Part shown: in pieces, positions 44,392 to 52,823 of the stretch | Position numbering within the stretch: position 1 is the first letter of the stretch | Layout of the letters: every line of letters begins with the position of its first letter | Assembly: GCA_963691835.1 (NCBI GenBank) | Contig: OY829383.1 | Coordinates: forward strand, 186,001 to 250,000 | Length of the DNA stretch: 64,000 nucleotides | From: G963691835 sp963691835 | GTDB lineage: Bacteria > Pseudomonadota > Alphaproteobacteria > Thalassobaculales > Thalassobaculaceae | Direction of reading: 5' to 3' | Position numbers and translations under genes: made by a program | Notes under the pieces: model-generated | Seen by the model: the letters and a program-made list of their open reading frames with translations, nothing else | Told to the model about the DNA's origin: nothing | The model's database searches: none

Positions 44392-45225
44392 TCATAGGTG
44401 CGCCTCCATCCGGTCCAAGATCGTCGTCACCACCTCATCCGGCTCTCGTGTCCACCAATCCTCGGAGGAAAAGATCTCCACCTCGACCGCCCCGGCGTAT
44501 CCCGACTGCTCCGCCCAGTGCCGGATCTTCGCGTTCTCGATGATCCCGTCACCCGGCATACCGCGATCGAAGCGGACACTCCGTGTCTCCGGCAGCCAGT
44601 CGGAAACGTGGAGGTTCAGTATCCGCTGCCCCGCCCTCTCCAGAGACTGACGGAGACCGGGTTCCCACCAGACGGCATAGCTGTCGACCGCCAAGCCAAC
44701 CGTGTCCTCCGCGTCGACCTCATCCAAGATTTCCAATGCCTCCGCTACTGTCGACAGGATGGAGCGGTTACCGCACACCATCGGATGAAGCGGCTCCAGC
44801 GCCAGCTTTACCCCTGCCGCCCGCGCGATCGGGACAAGCCGCCGAAGTCCCGCCACTGCCCGAGCGCGGGCCGCGTCCATGTCCTTCGACCCGCCCGTAA
44901 ACCCGCCTGTAATCGTGACCATGGAACGGGCGCCGAGCGCGGCGGCTTGATCCAGCCAGCGGCGGTTGTTCTCGGTCATTGGGTCATTCGGGGCGTCCGT
45001 GATCTCCGTCAGGAAACCACCGGGGCAGAGGGACTCTGTCTCGACGCCATTGTCATCGAGGATGCGCACAGCGTCATCAAGGCCGGCGGCATCCAGCTTC
45101 TCCCGCCAAACGGCGGTCTTCCTCACCCCGTGCCTTGCGAAGCATTCAACCGACTGACGGAAGTCGCACTGGTTCAGCGTGACTTGATGGATGTTCAGCC
45201 GGTCTTTCGTGAGGGGGGAGGTCAT
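44392..45225 (-). CDS. TIM-barrel sugar isomerase/epimerase-like protein
   Basis: A 277-residue xylose-isomerase-like barrel: metal-binding ALEPLHPM, VDSYAVWW and LHVSDW segments and a late VEVEIFS. Its start codon is one base after the upstream SDR stop (TGAGATG), indicating coupling. Members act as isomerases, epimerases or dehydratases of polyols and dehydroshikimate. Function here is probably dehydration or isomerisation of a ring polyol; unproven. Confidence 0.8.
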   Translation of the reverse strand: MTSPLTKDRLNIHQVTLNQCDFRQSVECFARHGVRKTAVWREKLDAAGLDDAVRILDDNGVETESLCPGGFLTEITDAPNDPMTENNRRWLDQAAALGARSMVTITGGFTGGSKDMDAARARAVAGLRRLVPIARAAGVKLALEPLHPMVCGNRSILSTVAEALEILDEVDAEDTVGLAVDSYAVWWEPGLRQSLERAGQRILNLHVSDWLPETRSVRFDRGMPGDGIIENAKIRHWAEQSGYAGAVEVEIFSSEDWWTREPDEVVTTILDRMEAHL

Positions 45226-45226
45226 C

Positions 45227-45958
45227 TCAATAAGTCGCCCGCCCACCGGTGACGTCGAAGATCTGCCCCGTTGTGAAGGAACACAGCGGGCTCGCGACCC
45301 AGGCCGTCATGTTGGCGATCTCCTCGACCCGGCAGAACCGCCCCATAGGAATCAGGCGTTTCTTCCCCGCGATGTAATCCTCGCTCATCTCCTCCATCAG
45401 TTCGGTCTCGGTAATGGCCGGGGCGATGCAATTGACCGTGATCCCGGACGGCAGAAGTTCCCGCGCCAGGCTCTTGGCATATCCGACCACACCGGCCTTC
45501 GCGGCACCGTAGGCACAGGCGCCCGGATTGCCCTCTTTCCCGGCGACGGAGGCGATGACGACGATGCGCCCCGAGTCTCTTTCCCGCATGTGCCGGATGG
45601 CGGGCTTCGTGGACAGGAAAACGCCCGTCAGATCCACGTCGATGACCCTCTGCCACTCCGCCAGGGTGTACTCCCAGGCCGGCTTCGTCGGCCCGTTGAT
45701 CCCGGCATTGGCCACCAGGATGGAAATCGGCCCGAGAGCGCGGACACTGTCTTCAAACGCGGCCTCAACCCCGGCCTCATCGGTGACGTCCACATCAATC
45801 AGGTGATCGAAGGCTCTGTCCCCGTTTGCTGGCGAGCTGTCACGATCCCAACCCGAGACGCGCGCGCCCAGTTCCTTGAAACGGCGCGCGACGGCAAGAC
45901 CGATCCCGCGCGCGGCACCCGTGATGACAACGGCCTGACCTTCAAGTTCGAATGACAT
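45227..45958 (-). CDS. Short-chain dehydrogenase/reductase
   Basis: A 243-residue classical SDR. The cofactor motif is TGAARGIG, NAG appears as NAGI, and the catalytic Ser-Tyr-Lys appears as IASVAGKEG...YGAAKAG. It likely oxidises a hydroxyacyl or ring hydroxyl group in the operon's pathway. It is flanked by MaoC and TIM-barrel genes. Confidence 0.9.
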   Translation of the reverse strand: MSFELEGQAVVITGAARGIGLAVARRFKELGARVSGWDRDSSPANGDRAFDHLIDVDVTDEAGVEAAFEDSVRALGPISILVANAGINGPTKPAWEYTLAEWQRVIDVDLTGVFLSTKPAIRHMRERDSGRIVVIASVAGKEGNPGACAYGAAKAGVVGYAKSLARELLPSGITVNCIAPAITETELMEEMSEDYIAGKKRLIPMGRFCRVEEIANMTAWVASPLCSFTTGQIFDVTGGRATY

Positions 45959-45968
45959 TCGCCTTGCC

Positions 45969-46400
45969 TTAGCTGTTTGGAACCCATTTCAGGATGTGAT
46001 GGCCGACCGCCACCAACTCCTCGTCCTGATTAAGCACATCCACCCGCGCGACCGACCGTTTTCGCGCCGGGTCAATCTCCTCGACCTCGTACCGGACGGT
46101 CACCGTATCGCCGATGAAGACTGGTTTCAGGAAACGGATCCGGTCATAGCCGAGGGATACCGCCGTCTCATCGGAGTCCCTCGTATGCTCGATCGCCTTG
46201 GTCGAGACGGTCGACATGAAGCCGATCATCAAGGCGCCGTGAGCCATCAGGCGGCCATAGCTCGATCGCTCCATGTAGGTCTTGTTGACGTGGTTCGGAG
46301 AGAAGTCGCCGGTGATGCCCGCGTACATGTAGACATCGCTCTCCGACACGGTCTTGGTGAAGCTGGCGCCGTCACCGACCTTGACATGAAACTCCGACAT
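45969..46400 (-). CDS. MaoC-family dehydratase
   Basis: A 143-residue single hot-dog domain. The hydratase motif is GDFSPNHVN, with the Asp and His of R-specific enoyl-CoA hydratases, and YGRLMAHGALM follows. It would hydrate an enoyl-CoA or dehydrate a hydroxyacyl-CoA. With the enoyl-CoA hydratase just upstream, this operon encodes two different hydratases. Confidence 0.88.
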   Translation of the reverse strand: MSEFHVKVGDGASFTKTVSESDVYMYAGITGDFSPNHVNKTYMERSSYGRLMAHGALMIGFMSTVSTKAIEHTRDSDETAVSLGYDRIRFLKPVFIGDTVTVRYEVEEIDPARKRSVARVDVLNQDEELVAVGHHILKWVPNS

Positions 46401-46412
46401 ATCGGGTCCTCC

Positions 46413-47186
46413 CTAACGGTTCCGCCAGACGGGCGCGCGTTTCTCGATGAAGGCAGCGGAGCCTTCCTTCGCGTCCTCGCTGGTCAGCATGGTTTCATAT
46501 TCGGGGTAGTGGCCGCGGAATGCCGACACCAGTGACGGGGCATCCAGACCGCCCAACATCATCTGCTTGGATGCGCGCAGCGATAGGGGCGCGCTGGAGA
46601 GTAGTTGGTCGGTCGTACGGCGGACCGCTTGGTCCAGTTCCCCAGGATCAACCACCTCGTTGATCAGCCCATAGCCCAATGCGTCGGCCGCGGGGAAAAG
46701 CTCGGCAGCGAGCGCGATTTTCATCGCCCACTTCATGGGGAGTTGGCGCGATAGCCTGTGCAGCCCGCCTGAGGCCGCGAGCCCCACCTTTGCCTCCGGC
46801 AGTCCGAACTTCGCGCTGGACACGGATATGGCTAGATCGCAGGCGAGGACGATCTCCAATCCGCCGCCGATCGCATGGCCGTTGACGGCGGCGATCACCG
46901 GCTTGGTCAGATCGAACCGTTCCGCAATGCCGCCGAAACCGGTTGACGGCATGTCGTCGCCCCCCATCTCGGCCCGCACCTTGAGATCGGAGCCGACACA
47001 GAACGCCCGCTCCCCAGCCCCCGTGATCACCGCCACATAGAGGCTGTCATCCGCGGCGAAGCGATCCAACGCCTCGGCCAACAGTCGGTGGGAGGCTGGG
47101 TCAAGCGCGTTCAGGACCTCCGGCCGGTTGATGGTGATGGTCAGGACAGGGCCGTCGGCCGCCGTGAGGATGGTCGCCTTGCTCAT
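46413..47186 (-). CDS. Enoyl-CoA hydratase/isomerase
   Basis: A 257-residue crotonase-fold protein. Landmarks are INRPEVLNALD, the oxyanion-hole GHAIGGGLEIVLACD and FGLPEAKVGL with the usual Glu position. ATG 47186 overlaps the upstream stop by four bases (ATGA); the long upstream open frame overlaps the dehydrogenase gene and is discarded. It likely processes a cyclic or short-chain enoyl-CoA made by the acyl-CoA dehydrogenase. Confidence 0.9.
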   Translation of the reverse strand: MSKATILTAADGPVLTITINRPEVLNALDPASHRLLAEALDRFAADDSLYVAVITGAGERAFCVGSDLKVRAEMGGDDMPSTGFGGIAERFDLTKPVIAAVNGHAIGGGLEIVLACDLAISVSSAKFGLPEAKVGLAASGGLHRLSRQLPMKWAMKIALAAELFPAADALGYGLINEVVDPGELDQAVRRTTDQLLSSAPLSLRASKQMMLGGLDAPSLVSAFRGHYPEYETMLTSEDAKEGSAAFIEKRAPVWRNR

Positions 47187-48217
47187 AGCGTGACCTTTTG
47201 GCCGATCCCCGCCGCCTTGAACACGGCGAGCGTCGCGCGGAGAGTCGCCGTCGCATCGGCGCCGGAGATCAACGGCTCGGCCGTCCCCCGGATTACATCC
47301 CTGAAATGCTCGATCTGGCGGACATACGCGTTCTCGAGTGCCCCCGACATCTCCTTCGGCTCGATGACGTGGTTCCAGTCGGGTGTCCGGTCGCCGTGGT
47401 GCCAGAGGACAAGGTTCGGGAAGTCCAATGACGCCTCGGTCCCGATGAACCGGACGGCGTTCTGGGACGACTGCGGGAAGGCTGGGGTTTCGCCTGTCGC
47501 AAACTCCCACGCCCAGGGCGACGTTGCCTGATCCGAGAGCACGTAGGCTCCCAACGCACCGGAGGTGAAGCGCATCAGAATGGCGGCAGCATCCTCCTTC
47601 TCCCAACCGCGCACGCCGTTGGAGACCTCGGCGCTGATGCTCTCCACCTCGCCGCAGATGAAGCGGAGTGAGTCCATTTCGTGGATCATGTTGGTCAGGA
47701 CCGGCCCCGCTTCCCAGGCCTTCCGCCAGTCGGGGTCGTAGTAGCTGTCGTGTTTCCGGGCCGACCACTGGCCGGACACCATCACCAATTGCCCAAGTTG
47801 GCCGGACCGCAGAATCTCCCGCGCGTTTCGCAAGACCGAGTAGTGTCGCCGGTGGTGGCCGACAAGGATCTTCCCGGAGCTGGCCGCTTCAGCCGTCAGG
47901 ACTTGATCCGCCTCCTCCAGCGTCGCCATCACCGGCTTCTCCACCAGGACATGGCAGCCCGCCTCGAGCGCGGTCATCGTGGGCGGGAAATGGTAGCGGG
48001 TTGGCGTCGAGACGATGACACCGTCCGGTTTATCTGTGGCGATCAGCGCCTCGATGTCAGGGTAGAGCGGCACGCCAAGATCGTCGGCCAGGGCCTTGCC
48101 GCTCGGGGCAGGGTCCGCAATCGCGGTCAACTCCACATTCACCGCCTCGGCGATGGCTCCCGCATGACGGCGACCGATGACGCCCCCTCCGATGATGGCG
48201 ATGCGGACTGTGCTCAT
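47183..48217 (-). CDS. Gfo/Idh/MocA-family oxidoreductase
   Basis: A 344-residue dehydrogenase: IAIIGGGVIGRRHAGAI at the N-terminus and VLVEKPVM with the catalytic Lys. It overlaps both neighbours by four bases, so it is embedded in the operon. A sugar-acid or cyclitol dehydrogenase among CoA-type genes supports a polyhydroxylated ring substrate. Exact substrate unknown. Confidence 0.87.
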   Translation of the reverse strand: MSTVRIAIIGGGVIGRRHAGAIAEAVNVELTAIADPAPSGKALADDLGVPLYPDIEALIATDKPDGVIVSTPTRYHFPPTMTALEAGCHVLVEKPVMATLEEADQVLTAEAASSGKILVGHHRRHYSVLRNAREILRSGQLGQLVMVSGQWSARKHDSYYDPDWRKAWEAGPVLTNMIHEMDSLRFICGEVESISAEVSNGVRGWEKEDAAAILMRFTSGALGAYVLSDQATSPWAWEFATGETPAFPQSSQNAVRFIGTEASLDFPNLVLWHHGDRTPDWNHVIEPKEMSGALENAYVRQIEHFRDVIRGTAEPLISGADATATLRATLAVFKAAGIGQKVTL

Positions 48218-49752
48218 TGGGATGCCTCAATGAAATGGGTTTCGGACATGACATGGAGGGGTGAGTCGACGATGGGGGCGAACTCCATCCGCTCCAGGAC
48301 ATCCCGCTGAAGATCCACCCCCGGGGCGATTTCCGTCAGATGAAGCCCGTCTTCCTTCAATTCGAAGACACAGCGTTCGGTCACGTAGAGAACGTGCTGC
48401 CCCTGGGCGATCGCCTGGGCGCCGGAGAAGGTGATCTGCTCCACCGCGTCGACGAGTTTTCGGACGTCGCCATATCGCTCGATCGTCAGTTTCCCGTCCC
48501 CTGAGGACAGCTTTGCCCCCTTGGCGTCGAAGGTGCCGACGAAGACCATCTTTCGGGCGTTCTGCGCGATGTCGATGAACCCGCCCGGCCCCACGGTCAG
48601 CCCGCCAAGCTTGGAGACGTTGACGTTGCCGTGCCGGTCGATCTCGCCGAAGCCCAGGAAAGCGATGTCGAGACCGCCGCCGGAATAGAAGTCGAACTGG
48701 GAGGGGCCGTCGATCATGCAGGTGGGGTTGCGGGCATAGCCGAACAGTGTGCCAGTCAGCAGCGTGCCGCCGTAGGTGCCATGCTCGATCGTCTGGTAGT
48801 AGCGGCGCTGCGCGCCTTCCGATGCCACGATGCTGGCGACCTCGTCGGGAATGCCGAAGCCGTAGTTGATCACGGCTCCGTCCACCAACTCCTCACGCGC
48901 CCGCCGGGCAATGATCTGCCGGACGGAGAATCCTGGTACGGAGAGATTCTCCTCCTCGACGAACCGCTCTCCCGAGATCGCCGGATCATAGACCAGGTCG
49001 TATCCCTGGCGCTGCTCGGGATCGACGACAATGGCATCGACGATGGCGGACGGAACACGGACGGAGCGTGCGGGAAGAGTCCCGTTGGGCACCCGCTCCT
49101 TCACCTGGAAGATGACCTTACCGCCGCTGTTATGAGCGGCGGCGGCCATGGCGTAGATGTCGACGTTTGCGGGTTCCTGGTCGAGGCTGATGTTCCCGTC
49201 CTCATCCGCGAACGAGCCCTTGAGCAGCGCCACGTCGACGGGGAACGGCCGGTAGCGGAGGTAGGTCGTGCCGTCGATCTCGATCAGGTCGACCAGATCA
49301 TCCTTCGCCGCCTCGTTCATGCGGCCGCCGCCATGGCGTGGATCGACGAACGTGCCAAGCCCAACATGAGTGATCAGCCCGGGCCGCTTGGCGGCGATCT
49401 CCCGCATCAACTGCATCATCACGCCGCCTGGGAAGACGTAAGCTTCGATCTTGTTGTCCCGGGCGAGTTCCTGCATGCGGGGCGACCAGACCCAGTGGCC
49501 ACCGATCACCCGCTTTACCATCCCTTCGTGCGCGAACCGGTTGACGCCGCGTTCGCCCCGGTCGCCGACCCCCAAGGCGTGGAGGACGGTGAGGTTACGG
49601 GGCGCGCCTTCGGCCTTGAATCGCTTCTCGACCTCGTGGTGAAGCAGCGTCGCCTCAACAAGACCACCGCCACCGCCGATCAAGCCAACGGTGTCCCCGT
49701 CCTTGACCAGAGCGGCCACCCCCTCACGGTCGATGAACTTGGTGCCGTTCAT
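48214..49752 (-). CDS. Acyl-CoA:acetate/3-ketoacid CoA-transferase (fused alpha-beta)
   Basis: A 512-residue family I CoA-transferase with both halves in one chain. GLIGGGGGLVEATLL lies in the first half, GFGIPDEVASI in the second, and TIEHGTYGGTLLTG carries the expected catalytic Glu. It transfers CoA from a donor thioester to a carboxylate, and so likely activates the pathway acid for beta-oxidation-like steps. It overlaps the dehydrogenase downstream by four bases. Confidence 0.9.
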   Translation of the reverse strand: MNGTKFIDREGVAALVKDGDTVGLIGGGGGLVEATLLHHEVEKRFKAEGAPRNLTVLHALGVGDRGERGVNRFAHEGMVKRVIGGHWVWSPRMQELARDNKIEAYVFPGGVMMQLMREIAAKRPGLITHVGLGTFVDPRHGGGRMNEAAKDDLVDLIEIDGTTYLRYRPFPVDVALLKGSFADEDGNISLDQEPANVDIYAMAAAAHNSGGKVIFQVKERVPNGTLPARSVRVPSAIVDAIVVDPEQRQGYDLVYDPAISGERFVEEENLSVPGFSVRQIIARRAREELVDGAVINYGFGIPDEVASIVASEGAQRRYYQTIEHGTYGGTLLTGTLFGYARNPTCMIDGPSQFDFYSGGGLDIAFLGFGEIDRHGNVNVSKLGGLTVGPGGFIDIAQNARKMVFVGTFDAKGAKLSSGDGKLTIERYGDVRKLVDAVEQITFSGAQAIAQGQHVLYVTERCVFELKEDGLHLTEIAPGVDLQRDVLERMEFAPIVDSPLHVMSETHFIEASQ

Positions 49753-50924
49753 GCCACCTCCAGGTCATACAGATGCTTTGCCCCACCCAAGAGCGAGCGG
49801 GCGATGACGCCGCGGTGTATCTCGGAGGTTCCGTCGAAAATCCGGTAGATCCGCGCGTCCCGATAATAGCGCTCGATGGGCAGCCCCTTGGCGAACCCGG
49901 CGCCGCCAAAGACCTGCACAGCGCGGTCGACGACACGGCCCAGCATCTCCGACGCCTCGACCTTCACCATGGAGATCTCGGCACGAACATCCTCGCCCCG
50001 GTCGATCGCAGCGGCGGTTTCGAGAAGTCCGAGGCGGGCGGCCCGGATCTCGATCGCGCTGTCCGCGATCATTTGCTGGATCATCTGAAAATCTCCGATG
50101 GACTTTCCGAACTGCCGCCGTTCCCGGGCGTGTTCGATCATCAGGTCCAGCGCCCGCGTCGCCTTGCCGATCGCTCGCGCGCCGACTTGTGCCAGCCGGA
50201 CCCGGCCGAGGGTCTCGAAAGCGAGCTTCAGACCGCCGCCCTCGGGGCCGAGAAGATGTTCCGGCCCCACCCTGACCTCATCGAAGAAGAGGGACGCGTG
50301 GGTGGTGCCCCGCAGCCCCATCATCGGCTGATCCGGACCCACAGAGAACCCAGGCATGCCCTTCTCGACGATGAAGGTGGAGATTCCGCGGGCGCCGGCC
50401 TCCTTGTCGGTAACGGCTGTGACAACAAAGAAGTCCGAGACATGGGCGTCGGAGATGTAGCACTTCTCCCCGGTCAACACCCATCCGTCGCCGCTCCGAT
50501 GCGCTGTGGTCCGAATACCAGCGGCGTCTGATCCCGCTTCGGGTTCGGTGAAGGCGATAGAAAAGACGCGCTCGCCCTCGATGCTGGGCTTGAGCCACCG
50601 GCTGACCTGCGCGTCCGTTCCCGCGAGCAGGATCTCATAGACGTTTCCGAACGCGCGCCGGATCAGGATATCGGTTGTGTGACCGAACCGTTCCTCCACC
50701 AGCATCCAGTCCACGGTCGACAGTCCGCCGCCGCCGAGGGATTCCGGGATGTTCATGGCGTAGAGGCCGAGGCCCTTCGCGCGCTCAAAGATCCGGCGGG
50801 CATCCTCCTCCGCCAGCGTCCCGGTCTCCTCAACGGCGTCTTCGAGCGGGCGGAGCTCCCGTTCAACGAACCGCTGGACCGTGCCGACCAGAAGCTTCTG
50901 CTCATCGGTGAGCGCGAACGCCAT
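49749..50924 (-). CDS. Acyl-CoA dehydrogenase
   Basis: A 391-residue FAD enzyme. AFTEPEAGSDAAGIRTTA and WVLTGEKCYISDA are the acyl-CoA dehydrogenase signatures, and YRDARIYRIFDGTSEIHR lies near the C-terminus. ATG 50924 shares one base with the upstream SDR stop (TGATG). It introduces a double bond in an acyl- or cyclohexanecarboxyl-type CoA ester generated by the CoA-transferase. Confidence 0.93.
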   Translation of the reverse strand: MAFALTDEQKLLVGTVQRFVERELRPLEDAVEETGTLAEEDARRIFERAKGLGLYAMNIPESLGGGGLSTVDWMLVEERFGHTTDILIRRAFGNVYEILLAGTDAQVSRWLKPSIEGERVFSIAFTEPEAGSDAAGIRTTAHRSGDGWVLTGEKCYISDAHVSDFFVVTAVTDKEAGARGISTFIVEKGMPGFSVGPDQPMMGLRGTTHASLFFDEVRVGPEHLLGPEGGGLKLAFETLGRVRLAQVGARAIGKATRALDLMIEHARERRQFGKSIGDFQMIQQMIADSAIEIRAARLGLLETAAAIDRGEDVRAEISMVKVEASEMLGRVVDRAVQVFGGAGFAKGLPIERYYRDARIYRIFDGTSEIHRGVIARSLLGGAKHLYDLEVA

Positions 50925-51709
50925 CAGTAGTAGCCCTTGGCCCCGCCGCCATCCATGACGATGCCCGTGCCGTGGATGTGCCGCGCCGCGGGCGAACACA
51001 GGAAGGCCTCCAACTCAGCAAGATCATCCGGCCGGCCGAGACGGCGGATACCCTCTGCGGCGATGGCTTCCGCCTCGACCTGCTCCTCGCTCTTGGACTG
51101 CTGCTGGGCGCGGTCGGCGAAGATGCCGTCCAGCCGCTCCGTCCGCGTCAAACCCGGATGGATCCAGGTGACGTTGACGTCGTCCCGAAGCCCCTGCTCA
51201 GCCAGAGCCTTGGTGAAGTTGGCGAGTGCCGCATTCACTGCCCCGCCGACCATGAAGTCTGCGGCCGGCGTCCTGGCGAAACCACCGACGATGTTGATCA
51301 CCGTACCGTGCCGATCCTTGAGGCTCGGCCAGAGGAGGCGCGCCAGCCGCACACCCGCATGGAACTTCAGCGCGAAGCCGTCGATCATTTCCTCATCGGG
51401 CTGGCCCGGAAAGATCCCGCCCTTCGTGGCACCAGCGGAGTGCACGAAGATGTCGCATCCGCCCATCTGATCCAGGAACGCGGACGCTGCGGCCTCACAC
51501 CCCTCCAGCGTTTTCAGGTTCTCGGCCGCGTATCCGACTTCCGGCGCACCCGCATCGCGAACAGCCGCCGCGGCACTCTTCAGGGTCTCCCCGTTGGAAG
51601 AGGCGAGGAATATCTTCGCGCCATCCGCGGCAAGCCGTTTTGCGCTGGCAAGCCCGATCCCCTTTGAGCCTCCGCTGATAAAGGCAACTTTACCGTCCAG
51701 ATGGGTCAC
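50924..51709 (-). CDS. Short-chain dehydrogenase/reductase
   Basis: A 261-residue SDR: ISGGSKGIGLASAK binds the cofactor. The usual YxxxK region appears altered: after INIVGGFARTPAADFMVGGAVNAA no Tyr is visible at the catalytic position, which reads FMVGGA. This may indicate a changed or lost activity. It overlaps neighbours on both sides (four and one bases). Confidence 0.85.
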   Translation of the reverse strand: MTHLDGKVAFISGGSKGIGLASAKRLAADGAKIFLASSNGETLKSAAAAVRDAGAPEVGYAAENLKTLEGCEAAASAFLDQMGGCDIFVHSAGATKGGIFPGQPDEEMIDGFALKFHAGVRLARLLWPSLKDRHGTVINIVGGFARTPAADFMVGGAVNAALANFTKALAEQGLRDDVNVTWIHPGLTRTERLDGIFADRAQQQSKSEEQVEAEAIAAEGIRRLGRPDDLAELEAFLCSPAARHIHGTGIVMDGGGAKGYY

Positions 51710-52656
51710 CGGCTGTCTCCGACATAGTGGGTCTCAATTCCTTTGACGATTCCGTAGAGCGTATCCAGCGTCGGCGTAGACAAGTCTGCCGCCCGGGCAA
51801 GCCGGATCACGGAGCCGTAGATCGTCTCAACCTCGCTGGGCCGACGGTTTAGGATGTCGACGCAGAGCGAGGATTTGTTGTCCCCGGTCCCGCCGGGCTT
51901 GGAGATCGTCTCCATCCCCTGAACCGCCGTCTCGCGGTCGAGTTCGATGCCCTGGCTCCCGGCCACAAGAAGGGCCTCGTCCAGCGCGCGAATGCTGATT
52001 TCCTTCAAGTGTGGAACCGCGAGGCACTGGGCGGAGGTAAGATTGGTCGTCCCGGAGATGGCGCTCATCGCGATGTTGCCTAGGAGCTTCTTCCAGATGT
52101 CGTAGCGGATGTCGCTGCTGGCAGATGTTTCCAGGCCGGCCGCGGTGAATGCCTCGGCAATCCGGGTACAACGCTCGCTGGAGCCGCCGCCCATCTCCCC
52201 AATCGCCGACGGCACCCGGGAGAAATCCTGAACCCGCCCAGGCTCAAGCATGAGACCGGCCATGGTCGTCACGCCGCCAATCACGCTCTCCGGGCCGACT
52301 TCCTCCGCCAGGGCTTCTTCGTTGCCGAGACCGTTTTGGAAGCTGATGCAAACCGCCCCTTTCGCAACCAACGGCGCCACGGAGCGCGCGGCCGGCCTCG
52401 TCCCTTGAGCCTTGCACTGGAACAACAGCACATCCGCATCTGGCAACGCGGCGGGCTCCGTCGTTGCGTCGATCCGGACCGTCCGCTCCCCGCCATAACC
52501 TTCGATACGGAGACCCCGTTCGCGGATCGCGGCAACATGGTCGGCGTTGGTGTCGTACAGCGTCACCGGCAAACCACCCTGCTGCAGGATGGCGCCGAAG
52601 AGAGCCCCCATGCCACCCGCTCCGACGACGACAGTGTTCATTGGTTTTTGTTGCAT
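51706..52656 (-). CDS. 2-Dehydropantoate 2-reductase-like protein
   Basis: A 316-residue ketopantoate-reductase-family protein. VVGAGGMGALFGAIL is the NADP motif, QNGLGNEE is present, and KKLLGNIAMSAIS contains the catalytic Lys. Paralogues of PanE in catabolic operons reduce or oxidise other 2-keto/2-hydroxy acids. It is the first gene of the 14-gene set and is divergent from the LacI gene at 52824. Confidence 0.85.
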   Translation of the reverse strand: MQQKPMNTVVVGAGGMGALFGAILQQGGLPVTLYDTNADHVAAIRERGLRIEGYGGERTVRIDATTEPAALPDADVLLFQCKAQGTRPAARSVAPLVAKGAVCISFQNGLGNEEALAEEVGPESVIGGVTTMAGLMLEPGRVQDFSRVPSAIGEMGGGSSERCTRIAEAFTAAGLETSASSDIRYDIWKKLLGNIAMSAISGTTNLTSAQCLAVPHLKEISIRALDEALLVAGSQGIELDRETAVQGMETISKPGGTGDNKSSLCVDILNRRPSEVETIYGSVIRLARAADLSTPTLDTLYGIVKGIETHYVGDSR

Positions 52657-52727
52657 GACGCGAAGAGGGTCCCGCCCTCGTTTGTTTTGTTTGGTGGTTG
52701 GATCAGACTATGCCTTGATCACTGCAT

Positions 52728-52737
52728 TGATGCATCA
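52728..52737. promoter_or_regulatory. LacI-type operator candidate, upstream copy
   Basis: TGATGCATCA is a perfect 10-bp palindrome sharing its core with the 16-bp site at 52799, 71 bp away. A half site, TGATGCAC, follows at about 52750. The pair could support looping across the divergent promoters. Confidence 0.6.
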
Positions 52738-52798
52738 TTGAAATGAAACTGATGCACAGAAAATTGACGTAGCGGCAGGATAAGCGTAGATTTTGCCG

Positions 52799-52814
52799 AA
52801 ATGATGCATCATTT
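52799..52814. promoter_or_regulatory. LacI-type operator, perfect 16-bp palindrome
   Basis: AAATGATGCATCATTT is a perfect palindrome ending nine bases before the LacI start codon. Binding there would block expression of the regulator itself and perhaps of the divergent operon. Confidence 0.7.
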
Positions 52815-52823
52815 TGAAATCTG

